From positions 202 to 17,053 of the forward strand of contig DJPE01000055.1 in assembly GCA_002439705.1 (NCBI GenBank): 16,852 bases of DNA. Direction: 5' to 3'. This DNA comes from Christensenella sp. UBA6420 (GTDB taxonomy: Bacteria > Bacillota > Clostridia > Christensenellales > DTU072). The number at the start of each line of letters is the position of its first letter. Position 1 is the stretch's first letter. The notes under the pieces are model-generated. The model saw nothing but the letters and a program-made list of their open reading frames with translations, had not been told where the DNA came from and searched no databases. Both the position numbers and the translations under genes were made by a program. Of this stretch, positions 1-6,379 are shown piece after piece.

Positions 1-2310
1 CGCTTTTTCCAACACGACGCTCTCTTCTTCGTCTTTTTTGACGGTGACTTTCCCTTTCAGTTTTCCGTTCACTTGCACCGGAATTTCGACTACGTCGTTT
101 ATTAAATCTTCTTCGTTGTACGTCGGCCAGGCGGCTTTTTCTATCTTTCCGCCGACGAGCATTTCGTACATTTCGCTCGTGATATGCGGAGCTACGGGAT
201 AGAGAAGTTTAACGAAAGTCACGAGTTCGTCTTTAGTGACCGAACCCCTTGCGTAGAAAGCGTTTACGGCGGTCATAAGAGCGGCTATCGCCGTATTGTA
301 TTTTACCGATTCGTAATCTTCCGACACTTTCTTTATTATAGTAGCCATATTGAAGTCGTCGGTCTTCGTTTCTTTAATCATATCCATAAGGTTCCAGACT
401 CTGTTAAGGAATCGCCAGCAGCCTTTCACTCCTTCCTGCGACCATGGAGCGGGTTTTTCGTAATCGCCGATAAACAATATGAAGGTTCTCAGTACGTCCG
501 CGCCGTATTCCGCCACCACGTCGTCGGGGTTTACCACGTTGCCTTTCGACTTACTCATCTTTTCTCCGTCCGAGCCTAAGATAAGTCCCTGTGCCGTTCT
601 CTTTTTATAAGGTTCGGGGTAGGTTACCACTCCTATATCGTACAGGAACATATTCCAGAAACGGCTGTAAATAACGTGACGGGTGACGTGCTCCATTCCG
701 CCGTTGTACCAGTCCACCTGATTCCAATACTTGTACGCTTCGGGACTGACGGGTAACGTGTCGCAATCGGGGCTCATGTATCTTAAAAAGTACCAGCTGC
801 TCCCCGCCCATTGCGGCATGGTGTCGGTCTCTCTCTTAGCTTTTTCTCCGCACACGGGGCAAGTGGTGTTTACCCAGCTCGTGACCTTACTTAACGGACT
901 CGACGCGTCGTCGGTGGGCGAAAAGTCTTCCAGCGGCGGCAGTACCAAAGGGAGTTCGTTTTCGGGTACGGGTACCTGACCGCACTTGGGACAGTTTATT
1001 ATAGGTATGGGTTCTCCCCAGTATCTCTGACGGTTGAACGCCCAGTCTTTCATCTTGTAATCGGTTTTGGCTTTGCCTACGCCGAGTTCTTCCATTCTCT
1101 TTATCATGGCTTTGATGGCGTCTTTGACTTCCATACCGTTAAGGAAACCGCTGTTGACCATCGTGCCGCCTTCTTTCGCGATATACGCTTCCTTTTCTAT
1201 ATCGCCGCCCGCAATAACTTCGATTATCGGCAAACCGAACTTTTTAGCGAACTCGTAGTCGCGGGTATCGTGAGCGGGTACAGCCATAATGGCTCCCGTG
1301 CCGTAGTCCATCATAACGTAGTCCGCCGTAAACACGGGTATCTCCGCTCCGGTAATCGGGTTAACGGCGTGTATTCCCTTGACGAGAACGCCGCTCTTTT
1401 CCTTAGCCATGTGTACGCGTTCGAACTCTTTTTTCATCTTAGCCTTACGCTGATAATCGTTGACTTCGGCGATGTTTTCTATCCTGTCGGCGTACTTTTC
1501 GAGCATAGGGTGTTCCGGGCTTACCACAAGGAAAGTCACTCCGTAAATGGTATCCGGGCGGGTGGTGTAGATATTGAGCGGATATTTTTCATCTCCGCAC
1601 ATAACGTCGAATATAACTTCCGCGCCCTGACTTTTTCCTATCCAGTTGGCTTGTTCGGTCTTTATCTTGTCAAGGAAGTCCAGATCTTTAAGTCCCGCAA
1701 GAAGTCTGTCGGCGTAGTTTCTTATTTTAAGGAACCATACGTCTTTTACTTTCTGTTCCACTTCGCTGCCGCAACGGTCGCAAACCCCGTTCTGGCTCTC
1801 TTCGTTGGCAAGGACAACTTTGCACTTCGGACAGAAATTGACGAAAGTCTTTGACTTGTAGGCAAGGCCTTTTTTGAACATCTGCACGAATATCCACTGA
1901 GTCCAACGATAGTATTTAGGGTCGGTTGTGTCGATAGTGCGGTCGTAGTCGAACGAAAATCCGACTTTCTGCAACTGTTCGTGAAAGTGCTTTATGTTTT
2001 TATCCGTGACTACTCTCGGATGCTGTTTAGTCGCCATAGCGTAGTTTTCGGTGGGGAGTCCGAACGCGTCGTATCCTATCGGGAAAAGTACGTTGTACCC
2101 TTCCATTCTGCGTTTACGAGCGACTACTTCCAAACCGGAATATGCCCTTATGTGACCGACGTGAATACCCGCTCCCGACGGATACGGAAACTCTATCAAC
2201 GCGTAAAACTTCTTCTTGCTTTCGTCTTCGGTCGCGTGAAAAACGTCGTTGTCGTACCAGTAAGACTGCCACTTCTTTTCAATTTCTTTTGGATTGTATG
2301 CCTTTACCAT
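1..2310 (-). CDS. leuS: Leucyl-tRNA synthetase, C-terminus cut by window edge
   Basis: Class I aminoacyl-tRNA synthetase that charges tRNA-Leu with leucine in the cytoplasm. 770 codons are visible; bacterial enzymes are usually just over 800 residues, so only a short C-terminal piece is missing past position 1. Seen in the translation: the HIGH-type motif HVGH at residues 50-53 after FPYPSGAGI, two CxxC cysteine pairs in the zinc-like insertion and another two in the second cysteine-rich segment, TTRPDT and GTGAIMAVPAHD motifs of the CP1 editing domain, and KMSKS at 584-588. The start at 2310 is supported by an AGAGGAAG ribosome binding site directly upstream and by the family-typical N-terminus (NPKEIEKKWQ). 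It has its own promoter with a leader of about 65 nt, which leaves no room for a T-box. Identification is secure. Confidence 0.98.
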   Translation of the reverse strand, partial: MVKAYNPKEIEKKWQSYWYDNDVFHATEDESKKKFYALIEFPYPSGAGIHVGHIRAYSGLEVVARKRRMEGYNVLFPIGYDAFGLPTENYAMATKQHPRVVTDKNIKHFHEQLQKVGFSFDYDRTIDTTDPKYYRWTQWIFVQMFKKGLAYKSKTFVNFCPKCKVVLANEESQNGVCDRCGSEVEQKVKDVWFLKIRNYADRLLAGLKDLDFLDKIKTEQANWIGKSQGAEVIFDVMCGDEKYPLNIYTTRPDTIYGVTFLVVSPEHPMLEKYADRIENIAEVNDYQRKAKMKKEFERVHMAKEKSGVLVKGIHAVNPITGAEIPVFTADYVMMDYGTGAIMAVPAHDTRDYEFAKKFGLPIIEVIAGGDIEKEAYIAKEGGTMVNSGFLNGMEVKDAIKAMIKRMEELGVGKAKTDYKMKDWAFNRQRYWGEPIPIINCPKCGQVPVPENELPLVLPPLEDFSPTDDASSPLSKVTSWVNTTCPVCGEKAKRETDTMPQWAGSSWYFLRYMSPDCDTLPVSPEAYKYWNQVDWYNGGMEHVTRHVIYSRFWNMFLYDIGVVTYPEPYKKRTAQGLILGSDGEKMSKSKGNVVNPDDVVAEYGADVLRTFILFIGDYEKPAPWSQEGVKGCWRFLNRVWNLMDMIKETKTDDFNMATIIKKVSEDYESVKYNTAIAALMTAVNAFYARGSVTKDELVTFVKLLYPVAPHITSEMYEMLVGGKIEKAAWPTYNEEDLINDVVEIPVQVNGKLKGKVTVKKDEEESVVLEKA

Positions 2311-2381
2311 ATCTTCCTCTCGATTTCGATTTTTTGTTAAAACTTATTTAATTTAATATAATTAAAAGCCCGTTTTGTAAG

Positions 2382-2410
2382 ATTTTACCACCCGAAACCG
2401 TATATGTCAA
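2382..2410 (-). promoter_or_regulatory. Sigma-A type promoter of leuS
   Basis: On the minus strand the -35 is a perfect TTGACA (2405-2410), the spacer is exactly 17 bp, and the -10 is TAAAAT (2382-2387). Transcription should start near 2375, giving a leader of about 65 nt before the leuS ATG. The promoter lies just downstream of the terminator of the preceding small-gene operon, so leuS is probably transcribed on its own. Confidence 0.85.
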
Positions 2411-2432
2411 TTACAGACGGCGTAAGTACGGC

Positions 2433-2467
2433 AAAAAATACGGTAATTATTTCGTAATTAAGCCGTA
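2433..2467 (-). terminator. Intrinsic terminator of the small-gene operon
   Basis: Read on the minus strand: TACGG, two unpaired bases CT, TAATTA, loop CGAAA, TAATTA, CCGTA, then six T. This gives an 11-bp stem with a 2-nt bulge followed by a U-run. It lies about 60 nt after the stop of the gene at 2526-2843 and before the leuS promoter, so it fits as the end of the upstream minus-strand operon. Confidence 0.8.
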
Positions 2468-2480
2468 TCCGTATACAGAT

Positions 2481-2516
2481 GCGGTCTTGCGTCCGCATTA
2501 AAAACCGCAAGACCGC
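2481..2516. repeat. Perfect 11-bp inverted repeat after small-gene operon
   Basis: GCGGTCTTGCG (2481-2491) is exactly complementary to 2506-2516, with a 14-nt loop. It begins 10 bp past the stop codon of the helix-turn-helix gene. Neither strand has a T-run after it, so it is not a standard intrinsic terminator by itself. It could protect the 3' end of the operon transcript or act with the adjacent U-tract terminator. The role is inferred; the repeat is seen directly. Confidence 0.6.
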
Positions 2517-2525
2517 CCCCTTCCT

Positions 2526-2843
2526 TTACGAGCCCGTACAAAACTTCACGTTAAAAAACTTCGTCAACAGCTCTATGCTCTTATTCTTTTGCTTAACGAT
2601 AAAGTTTCTCGAAAACCCGCTCAACGCCGAATATTTTCTTACGGAAATTTTATCGAAATAAATTTTCTCCAGAATATCCTTTTCCGACGCGTCCAGGTAT
2701 CGCAAACAGCGTTTCATAAAGTCGATTTCTTCGTCCTTTCGTTCGAATATCTCCGCTTCCTTTTCCCTGTCGCAAAAGTTCTTCAAAATGTTTTCCACGT
2801 CCGCTGCGGCGTACTCTTCTACTCTATTATTACCGACAACCAT
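2526..2843 (-). CDS. Small protein with sigma region 4-like helix-turn-helix
   Basis: 105 residues, not assigned to a named family. The N-terminal half is charged and probably helical. Residues 48-92 (LRYLDASEKDILEKIYFD, then ISVRKYSALSGFSR and a second helix) look like the helix-turn-helix of sigma-70 region 4 or of small phage-type regulators such as the ArpU/RinA group, so DNA binding is plausible. It is the second gene of a minus-strand pair. Its predicted ATG at 2843 lies 25 bp inside the upstream gene in another frame, which suggests translational coupling; a GGGG sits about 10 nt before the ATG. No sigma region 2 is visible, so it is not a complete sigma factor. The start could be internal, for example Met43. 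Confidence 0.6.
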   Translation of the reverse strand: MVVGNNRVEEYAAADVENILKNFCDREKEAEIFERKDEEIDFMKRCLRYLDASEKDILEKIYFDKISVRKYSALSGFSRNFIVKQKNKSIELLTKFFNVKFCTGS

Positions 2844-3130
2844 TCCGCAATAACCCCGTTATTTTCCATTTCCTTATCGTAGTCCCGTTCTTCGCATATT
2901 CCGTCGAGAATCCACGTTTTCATAAGCCCGAACTCGTATCCTTTACGAATAAACAGCATAAGTTTTTTGCCCGTTTTCTTATCAACGTACTTTATTCTCG
3001 TCGGATTTTCTTTATTTTTAATTATTTTCTCCACGTCGTTGCGAAAAGCCGTCCTGTCCATTTCTATATTGCACACTATCTCTTCGTAATCGAAAATCGC
3101 GCTTTTTGTAATAACCAATTTGTTAATCAT
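2819..3130 (-). CDS. Hypothetical small protein, first gene of the pair
   Basis: 103 residues, family not recognised. The start at 3130 is well supported: GGAGG lies 4-5 nt upstream of the ATG. The protein is lysine- and glutamate-rich with no signal peptide or membrane segment, so it is probably cytoplasmic. A central segment reads as two strands (RIKYVDKKTGKKLMLFIRKG). The 3' end overlaps the start of the helix-turn-helix gene by 25 bp, so the two are very likely co-transcribed and may act together. I could not find a convincing promoter between 3131 and 3260. The clean ribosome binding site and the operon arrangement argue that it is a real gene. Confidence 0.65.
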   Translation of the reverse strand: MINKLVITKSAIFDYEEIVCNIEMDRTAFRNDVEKIIKNKENPTRIKYVDKKTGKKLMLFIRKGYEFGLMKTWILDGICEERDYDKEMENNGVIAEWLSVIIE

Positions 3131-3277
3131 GTTACCTCCGTTAATGTTAAAAGAAATTGTTTATCGGCGCCGAACGTATTGTAATATTACCCTGCCGCAA
3201 CGGGTGCTTCGTGTAGAATTTTGACGTAATTTGTAATATATTATCGAACAAAAGTCCGCTTGCGTTGCCTTTTCGAT

Positions 3278-3380
3278 ATTTTTGTCGATTTCCGCCGCAG
3301 TCCGCAGTTTTTTTGCGGCGATAAAGTCAGGTTACGACAAAAATTTTTCCGTCGCGGAATACAAAGCGTTGTATTTTTTT
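3278..3380 (+). ncRNA. Structured RNA candidate ending in a terminator hairpin
   Basis: The gene-free stretch 3131-3403 holds nested complementarity. ATTTTTGTCG (3278-3287) pairs perfectly with 3335-3344 (10 bp). Inside it CGCCGCA (3293-3299) pairs with 3314-3320 (7 bp), with an alternative inner pairing of 3302-3306 with 3314-3318. A separate 7-bp hairpin with a U-run follows at 3358-3380. No plus-strand gene lies upstream that would need a terminator, so this may be a small RNA or the attenuator/riboswitch leader of the membrane-protein operon starting at 3404. I could not match it to a known class. The only upstream promoter hint, TTGACG at 3221-3226, lacks a good -10. Confidence 0.35.
3358..3380 (+). 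terminator. Terminator-like hairpin 24 nt before the membrane-protein operon
   Basis: AATACAA (3358-3364), loop AGCG, TTGTATT (3369-3375), then five more T. The stem is perfect but AT-rich. It would end a short plus-strand transcript or attenuate one running into the gene at 3404. The right arm also contains the TTGTAT proposed as a -35 element, so the two readings compete. Confidence 0.5.
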
Positions 3381-3397
3381 CGCTCCGCTGTTATAAT
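3369..3397 (+). promoter_or_regulatory. Promoter placing transcription start at the ATG (leaderless)
   Basis: The -10 is a perfect TATAAT (3392-3397). The -35 is TTGTAT (3369-3374, four of six consensus bases) at a 17-bp spacer. Only six bases separate the -10 from the ATG at 3404, so the expected start of transcription is the A of the start codon. There is no Shine-Dalgarno sequence before this ATG, which agrees with a leaderless mRNA. Confidence 0.6.
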
Positions 3398-3403
3398 CAT
3401 AAT

Positions 3404-4234
3404 ATGAGTTACTTAAAACAAACGCTTGCATATTTATTCAGATACGGCAACGGGAAAAGGTTCTGCACTATATTTTTGCTTTCCCTTATCCCTGCGGCTC
3501 CTTTCGCTTATTTCTACCCGTTCAGCGATTACACTTCTTTCCTGTTCGGTCTGAAAACAGCTTCTTACCCGAATTTCTCGGCGTTGTGGCTCTCCGCATT
3601 TAACCACGACAAGTATTCTCTCATTGCTCTCGCCGTTACGTTCGTCTTGCTTATCTTAGTCACCGCGTACGTGACTACCATGGTGACGAGAAGCATAAGA
3701 GTGGGAGAATTCGGTCTAACCAAAATAATATATTCGGTCAACGAAAACTTTTTTCCTGCACTTGCGACGACAATTTTCTTTGCGCTTTCGGCCTTTATCG
3801 CGCATAACTTGTTTATTTTGCTGTCGTTTTTGTTTCTTTCGATACGGGCAAGAATACTCGGCGTAATTCTGACTACCGTATTCTTTATTTTAATTTGCGT
3901 GCTTCTTGTTTACGTCTGGTCGTCGCTTACTTTGTGGCTTCCTACGATGAGCTTTTCCGGACAATACGTAATAAAGGCTTTCGGCAGTTCTTTCTATAAA
4001 TCGAGAAGTTATCAAAGACACTTTTTCGTACCGGGACTCGTAATGCTGACGCTTACGTTCGTTTTGTCGTTACTTGCGTTCTTCGCGGTAAAACTTTGGT
4101 ATATAAAATTGATAATAAACTTAATTAACTACGCTCTTATCTTAACCTATCTTTATTCGTTCACGGCGATAGCGTACTGCGACACCGAGTCGGTAACGCG
4201 CGAAGATATGGCAAGGCGTTATTTCGGGAGGTAA
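3404..4234 (+). CDS. Multi-pass membrane protein of unknown function (first of pair)
   Basis: 276 residues from the ATG at 3404. I chose this start because it follows a TATAAT box and begins a membrane-protein-like N-terminus (MSYLKQTLAYLF); the frame is open back to 3260, but that extension reads like non-coding sequence. About six or seven hydrophobic segments are visible, near residues 19-39, 72-95, 115-145, 149-172, 205-230 and 235-260, separated by short basic loops. No catalytic motif or transporter signature is recognised. It is followed after 3 bp by a second membrane protein, and its last codons contain that gene's ribosome binding site, so the two are translationally coupled and may form one complex. 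Function is unknown. Confidence 0.75.
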   Translation: MSYLKQTLAYLFRYGNGKRFCTIFLLSLIPAAPFAYFYPFSDYTSFLFGLKTASYPNFSALWLSAFNHDKYSLIALAVTFVLLILVTAYVTTMVTRSIRVGEFGLTKIIYSVNENFFPALATTIFFALSAFIAHNLFILLSFLFLSIRARILGVILTTVFFILICVLLVYVWSSLTLWLPTMSFSGQYVIKAFGSSFYKSRSYQRHFFVPGLVMLTLTFVLSLLAFFAVKLWYIKLIINLINYALILTYLYSFTAIAYCDTESVTREDMARRYFGR

Positions 4235-4237
4235 CAA

Positions 4238-5137
4238 ATGCCCATAAAAAACTCCTTTTCCGTGCTGCTTTGCAATTTCAAGCTGGTCGGAAAAATTCTC
4301 TTCTTTATACTCATAATAATGCTCATCGCTTCGGCGGTTCTTATGAGTATAGCAAGCCCCGTTCTTAAAGCGTACTTCCAGAAGTTGCAGGAAGAGTTCC
4401 CGATTACCGCGGACGAATTCTTAAAACACCCCATAAAGTCGATGGAACGCTTCTTTAATTTCTTTATAGAATTCACGCAGGAAAATTCCGCAATGGTAAA
4501 CAGGCGAATATGGTTTCTTATACTGACTCTCGTAATTTCGAGATTTTTACTGTTCCTGCCGCTGTTCCCCGTGACGAAAATTCTTCACGAAAAAATGATA
4601 AGCGGTTTCGACGTGGGACTTATTAACTCCTTTATAACCACCCTGTGGCAAAACCTTTTGTTTAACCTTATCTTCTCGATAGTGGTAGGTCTTGCGGATA
4701 TAGGAATTTTTATCGCGGTAATTTACCTTACTTCGTATCTTATGTCGGCGATTAAAGTTCTCGCCCTGCCGATAGGACTTCTGGTAGCGCTAGCCGTATA
4801 CTCGTTAAGAATGACTCTTTTCTGCCAATGGCTGCCCGAATACTTCCGTAACCGACCGAAAAATATCTTCCTTGCCTTAGGCGACGGCTTTAAGACCTGC
4901 TTCAAAGGTTTCGGCAAGAACTATATCTGCATATTCGTCACGACGGTAGTCGGGTTCTCGTTAATGGCGATGTCGTTTTTGCCCACTTTCGGTTTGGTAC
5001 CCATCTTGCTCGTGCCTACCTTTATGGTCTTCTACTCGGCTATGGGCCTGTGCCTTAACTACGGCTATCACAAACATAAATACTTCACCGACAACGGAGT
5101 CACCGTCTACAACCCGATTAAGAAAGTCGATTTATAA
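4238..5137 (+). CDS. Multi-pass membrane protein of unknown function (second of pair)
   Basis: 299 residues. The start at 4238 is supported by GGGAGG (4226-4231), which overlaps the stop codon of the preceding gene. Hydrophobic segments occur near residues 18-40, 90-112, 140-185 and 222-265. Between the first two is a hydrophilic stretch of about 50 residues (LQEEFPITADEF) that is probably extracytoplasmic. The tail (YHKHKYF) is basic and hydrophilic. Layout and size resemble the upstream partner, so the pair may be diverged paralogues or permease-like subunits, although no ATPase gene is adjacent. A strong intrinsic terminator follows 20 bp after the stop. No family assigned. Confidence 0.8.
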   Translation: MPIKNSFSVLLCNFKLVGKILFFILIIMLIASAVLMSIASPVLKAYFQKLQEEFPITADEFLKHPIKSMERFFNFFIEFTQENSAMVNRRIWFLILTLVISRFLLFLPLFPVTKILHEKMISGFDVGLINSFITTLWQNLLFNLIFSIVVGLADIGIFIAVIYLTSYLMSAIKVLALPIGLLVALAVYSLRMTLFCQWLPEYFRNRPKNIFLALGDGFKTCFKGFGKNYICIFVTTVVGFSLMAMSFLPTFGLVPILLVPTFMVFYSAMGLCLNYGYHKHKYFTDNGVTVYNPIKKVDL

Positions 5138-5156
5138 AATTATTTTATTATATACG

Positions 5157-5190
5157 AAAAGAAGTTCCTGCGAAAGGAACTTCTTTTTTT
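5157..5190 (+). terminator. Strong intrinsic terminator of the membrane-protein operon
   Basis: GAAGTTCCT (5161-5169) pairs perfectly with AGGAACTTC (5175-5183) around the loop GCGAA. Four further A-T pairs extend the base of the stem, and the T-run continues to 5190. It separates this operon from the M50 protease gene. The remainder, 5191-5307, shows no gene or clear element. Confidence 0.92.
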
Positions 5191-5307
5191 ATCGTTTTAT
5201 AACGGACTTTATTTTAAGGCGCGAGCTATAAGATGGATGCGGTATAACTCCCGATTTCATTGTATCCTACGCCCCGAAATTAGACAACAACTTTTTTACC
5301 CTGCGGC

Positions 5308-5315
5308 AATACAAT
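5308..5315 (+). promoter_or_regulatory. Possible sigma-E type -10 of the SpoIVFB-like gene
   Basis: AATACAAT matches seven of eight positions of the Bacillus sigma-E -10 form CATACAAT, and B. subtilis spoIVFB is known to be under sigma-E control. A -35 at the expected distance (about 5287-5293, ACAACTT) is only a partial match. No TTGACA-like hexamer lies at 16-18 bp. If real, transcription would begin at or next to the ATG at 5321. Confidence 0.35.
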
Positions 5316-5320
5316 TTAGT

Positions 5321-6157
5321 ATGAAGAAATTTCGCATCCACCCGCTGTTTATTCCCGTAGCCGTTATTCTTATCCTTTCGGGCAAAGGTTTATTGTTTGT
5401 GTATACCTTTATAGCCGTACTTTTACACGAACTCGGACACTACCTTTCCGCCAAGAAAAAAGGTTACGAAACGGAAAGCCTTACGATTACCCCTTACGGA
5501 GCTTTGCTTTCGGCAGAATGCGGACTGCCCGACAAAGACGCTTTTTTCGTAAGCGCGGCAGGCCCTGTCGTAAACTTATCTCTTGCCTTAGCTACTGTCG
5601 CCATTTGGTGGATATTCCCGTCGTGCTACGGGTTTACGCTCGACTTTTTCAAAGCGAATATCGCAATAGGGGTATTTAACCTTCTTCCTTTATATCCGCT
5701 CGACGGCAGTCGTATGCTTCTTTCCGCCGTGAAAGACAAACTCAAATGCCTGAAAATTTTGAGAATAACGGGACTCGTCGTCGCCGTAATCTGCCTTATT
5801 CTATTCGTAATAAGCGCGTTCTTTAAGATAAGCTATTCTCTGTTTTTAGTATCCTGTATGTTAATATCGGGTATCCTTAACGACTCAAAACGTGAGAAGT
5901 ATATGTTGCTTTTCAAACGGGCGTATTACGTCAAAGACTTCGATAAACCGCTTATAAAAAAAGAACTGTTCGTATTCCCGACGATGAAGATAAAAAAACT
6001 TCTTTCTTCCCTTTCCGACTCGGCTCTCTACACCGTGTCGGTACTCGATAAAGGAATGAAAATAAAAAAGGTCCTTAACGATAAGGACCTTGAAAATATG
6101 TTCTTTTACGATAAAGAAAAGACTGTCGGCGAATACGTTTCGGACGAAAAAGAATAA
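5321..6157 (+). CDS. spoIVFB: M50 site-2 metalloprotease, SpoIVFB-like
   Basis: Integral-membrane zinc protease of the SpoIVFB group, 278 residues, close to the usual length. Seen: HELGH at residues 36-40 in the first catalytic helix, giving the two zinc histidines and the glutamate, and NLLPLYPLDGSR at 120-131, giving the third ligand D128. Hydrophobic segments fill residues 1-185. A soluble C-terminal part (about 215-275) looks like a degenerate CBS half. In B. subtilis SpoIVFB cleaves pro-sigma-K in the mother-cell membrane; the same role is inferred here. The start at 5321 is preferred because IHPLFIPVAV aligns with the known N-terminus; the upstream open stretch from 5237 does not look like protein. 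There is no Shine-Dalgarno and no SpoIVFA gene next to it. An antisense terminator lies in its last codons. Confidence 0.88.
   Translation: MKKFRIHPLFIPVAVILILSGKGLLFVYTFIAVLLHELGHYLSAKKKGYETESLTITPYGALLSAECGLPDKDAFFVSAAGPVVNLSLALATVAIWWIFPSCYGFTLDFFKANIAIGVFNLLPLYPLDGSRMLLSAVKDKLKCLKILRITGLVVAVICLILFVISAFFKISYSLFLVSCMLISGILNDSKREKYMLLFKRAYYVKDFDKPLIKKELFVFPTMKIKKLLSSLSDSALYTVSVLDKGMKIKKVLNDKDLENMFFYDKEKTVGEYVSDEKE
6062..6091 (-). terminator. Minus-strand terminator inside the spoIVFB coding region
   Basis: AAGGTCCTTA (6068-6077) pairs perfectly with TAAGGACCTT (6082-6091) around a 4-nt loop. On the minus strand the second arm runs straight into TTTTTTATTTT; on the plus strand there is no T-run. 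It is therefore oriented to stop transcription coming from the giant surface-protein gene, about 290 nt after its stop codon, and it lies within codons 250-257 of the convergent protease gene. Confidence 0.7.
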
Positions 6158-6160
6158 TCA

Positions 6161-6188
6161 AACTCTCTTATGGAAACTCTCTTATGGA
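6161..6188. repeat. 14-bp tandem direct duplication
   Basis: AACTCTCTTATGGA occurs twice in immediate tandem (6161-6174 and 6175-6188), beginning 3 bp after the protease stop codon. It resembles a recent slippage duplication or a short target-site-like duplication bordering the structured element that follows. No function is evident. Confidence 0.7.
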
Positions 6189-6210
6189 GTGGTCAGATTG
6201 CGTTTATTTT

Positions 6211-6266
6211 TTGCGAAAGCAAGGCATAGGCGTACTGAGTACGGTAGACGACGCTTTCGTGAAAGC
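6211..6266. repeat. Nested palindromic intergenic element, possibly REP-like
   Basis: The 222-bp gap between the convergent genes contains a nested inverted structure. GCGAAAGC (6213-6220) pairs with GCTTTCGT (6253-6260), seven exact pairs plus one wobble. An inner CGTAC-TGA-GTACG hairpin sits at 6231-6243 with near-equal 10- and 9-nt spacers. Each outer arm also folds locally: TTGC-GAAA-GCAA at 6211-6222 and the near-palindrome GCTTTCGTGAAAGC at 6253-6266. This organisation suggests a dispersed REP/MITE-like repeat or a small structured RNA. I see only one copy here, so the repeat status is inferred. Confidence 0.45.
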
Positions 6267-6301
6267 CGTGAAAAACTATAATTATATCCGCTTTTTTATA
6301 C

Positions 6302-6346
6302 CGAATATAAATGTTTTTTCAACCTTATATTCGTTGTTTTTTACGG
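6302..6346 (+). terminator. Weak AT-rich terminator candidate after spoIVFB
   Basis: CGAATATAA (6302-6310) pairs with TTATATTCG (6325-6333) across a 14-nt loop, and the plus strand then reads TTGTTTTTT. It could end the protease transcript about 145 nt after its stop codon. On the minus strand there is no U-run, so it should not serve the giant gene. The low-GC stem and long loop keep confidence modest. Confidence 0.4.
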
Positions 6347-6379
6347 CGTAAAGAGACGTAATATGAACGCTCCCGATTC

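Noticed and set aside
2311..2381. T-box or other riboswitch in the leuS leader
   Set aside because: The TTGACA-17-TAAAAT promoter leaves a leader of only about 65 nt with no specifier stem or T-box sequence.
3260..3403. N-terminal extension of the first membrane protein (open frame from 3260)
   Set aside because: The extension covers the stem structures and the TATAAT box, reads as arginine- and phenylalanine-rich non-protein-like sequence, and has no ribosome binding site.
5237..5320. Upstream start for the SpoIVFB-like protease
   Set aside because: The extra residues do not resemble the family N-terminus and no good ribosome binding site precedes 5237.
6090..6281. 63-residue open frame overlapping the end of the protease gene
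   Set aside because: It overlaps a better gene in another frame and its arginine-rich translation is produced by the palindromic element.
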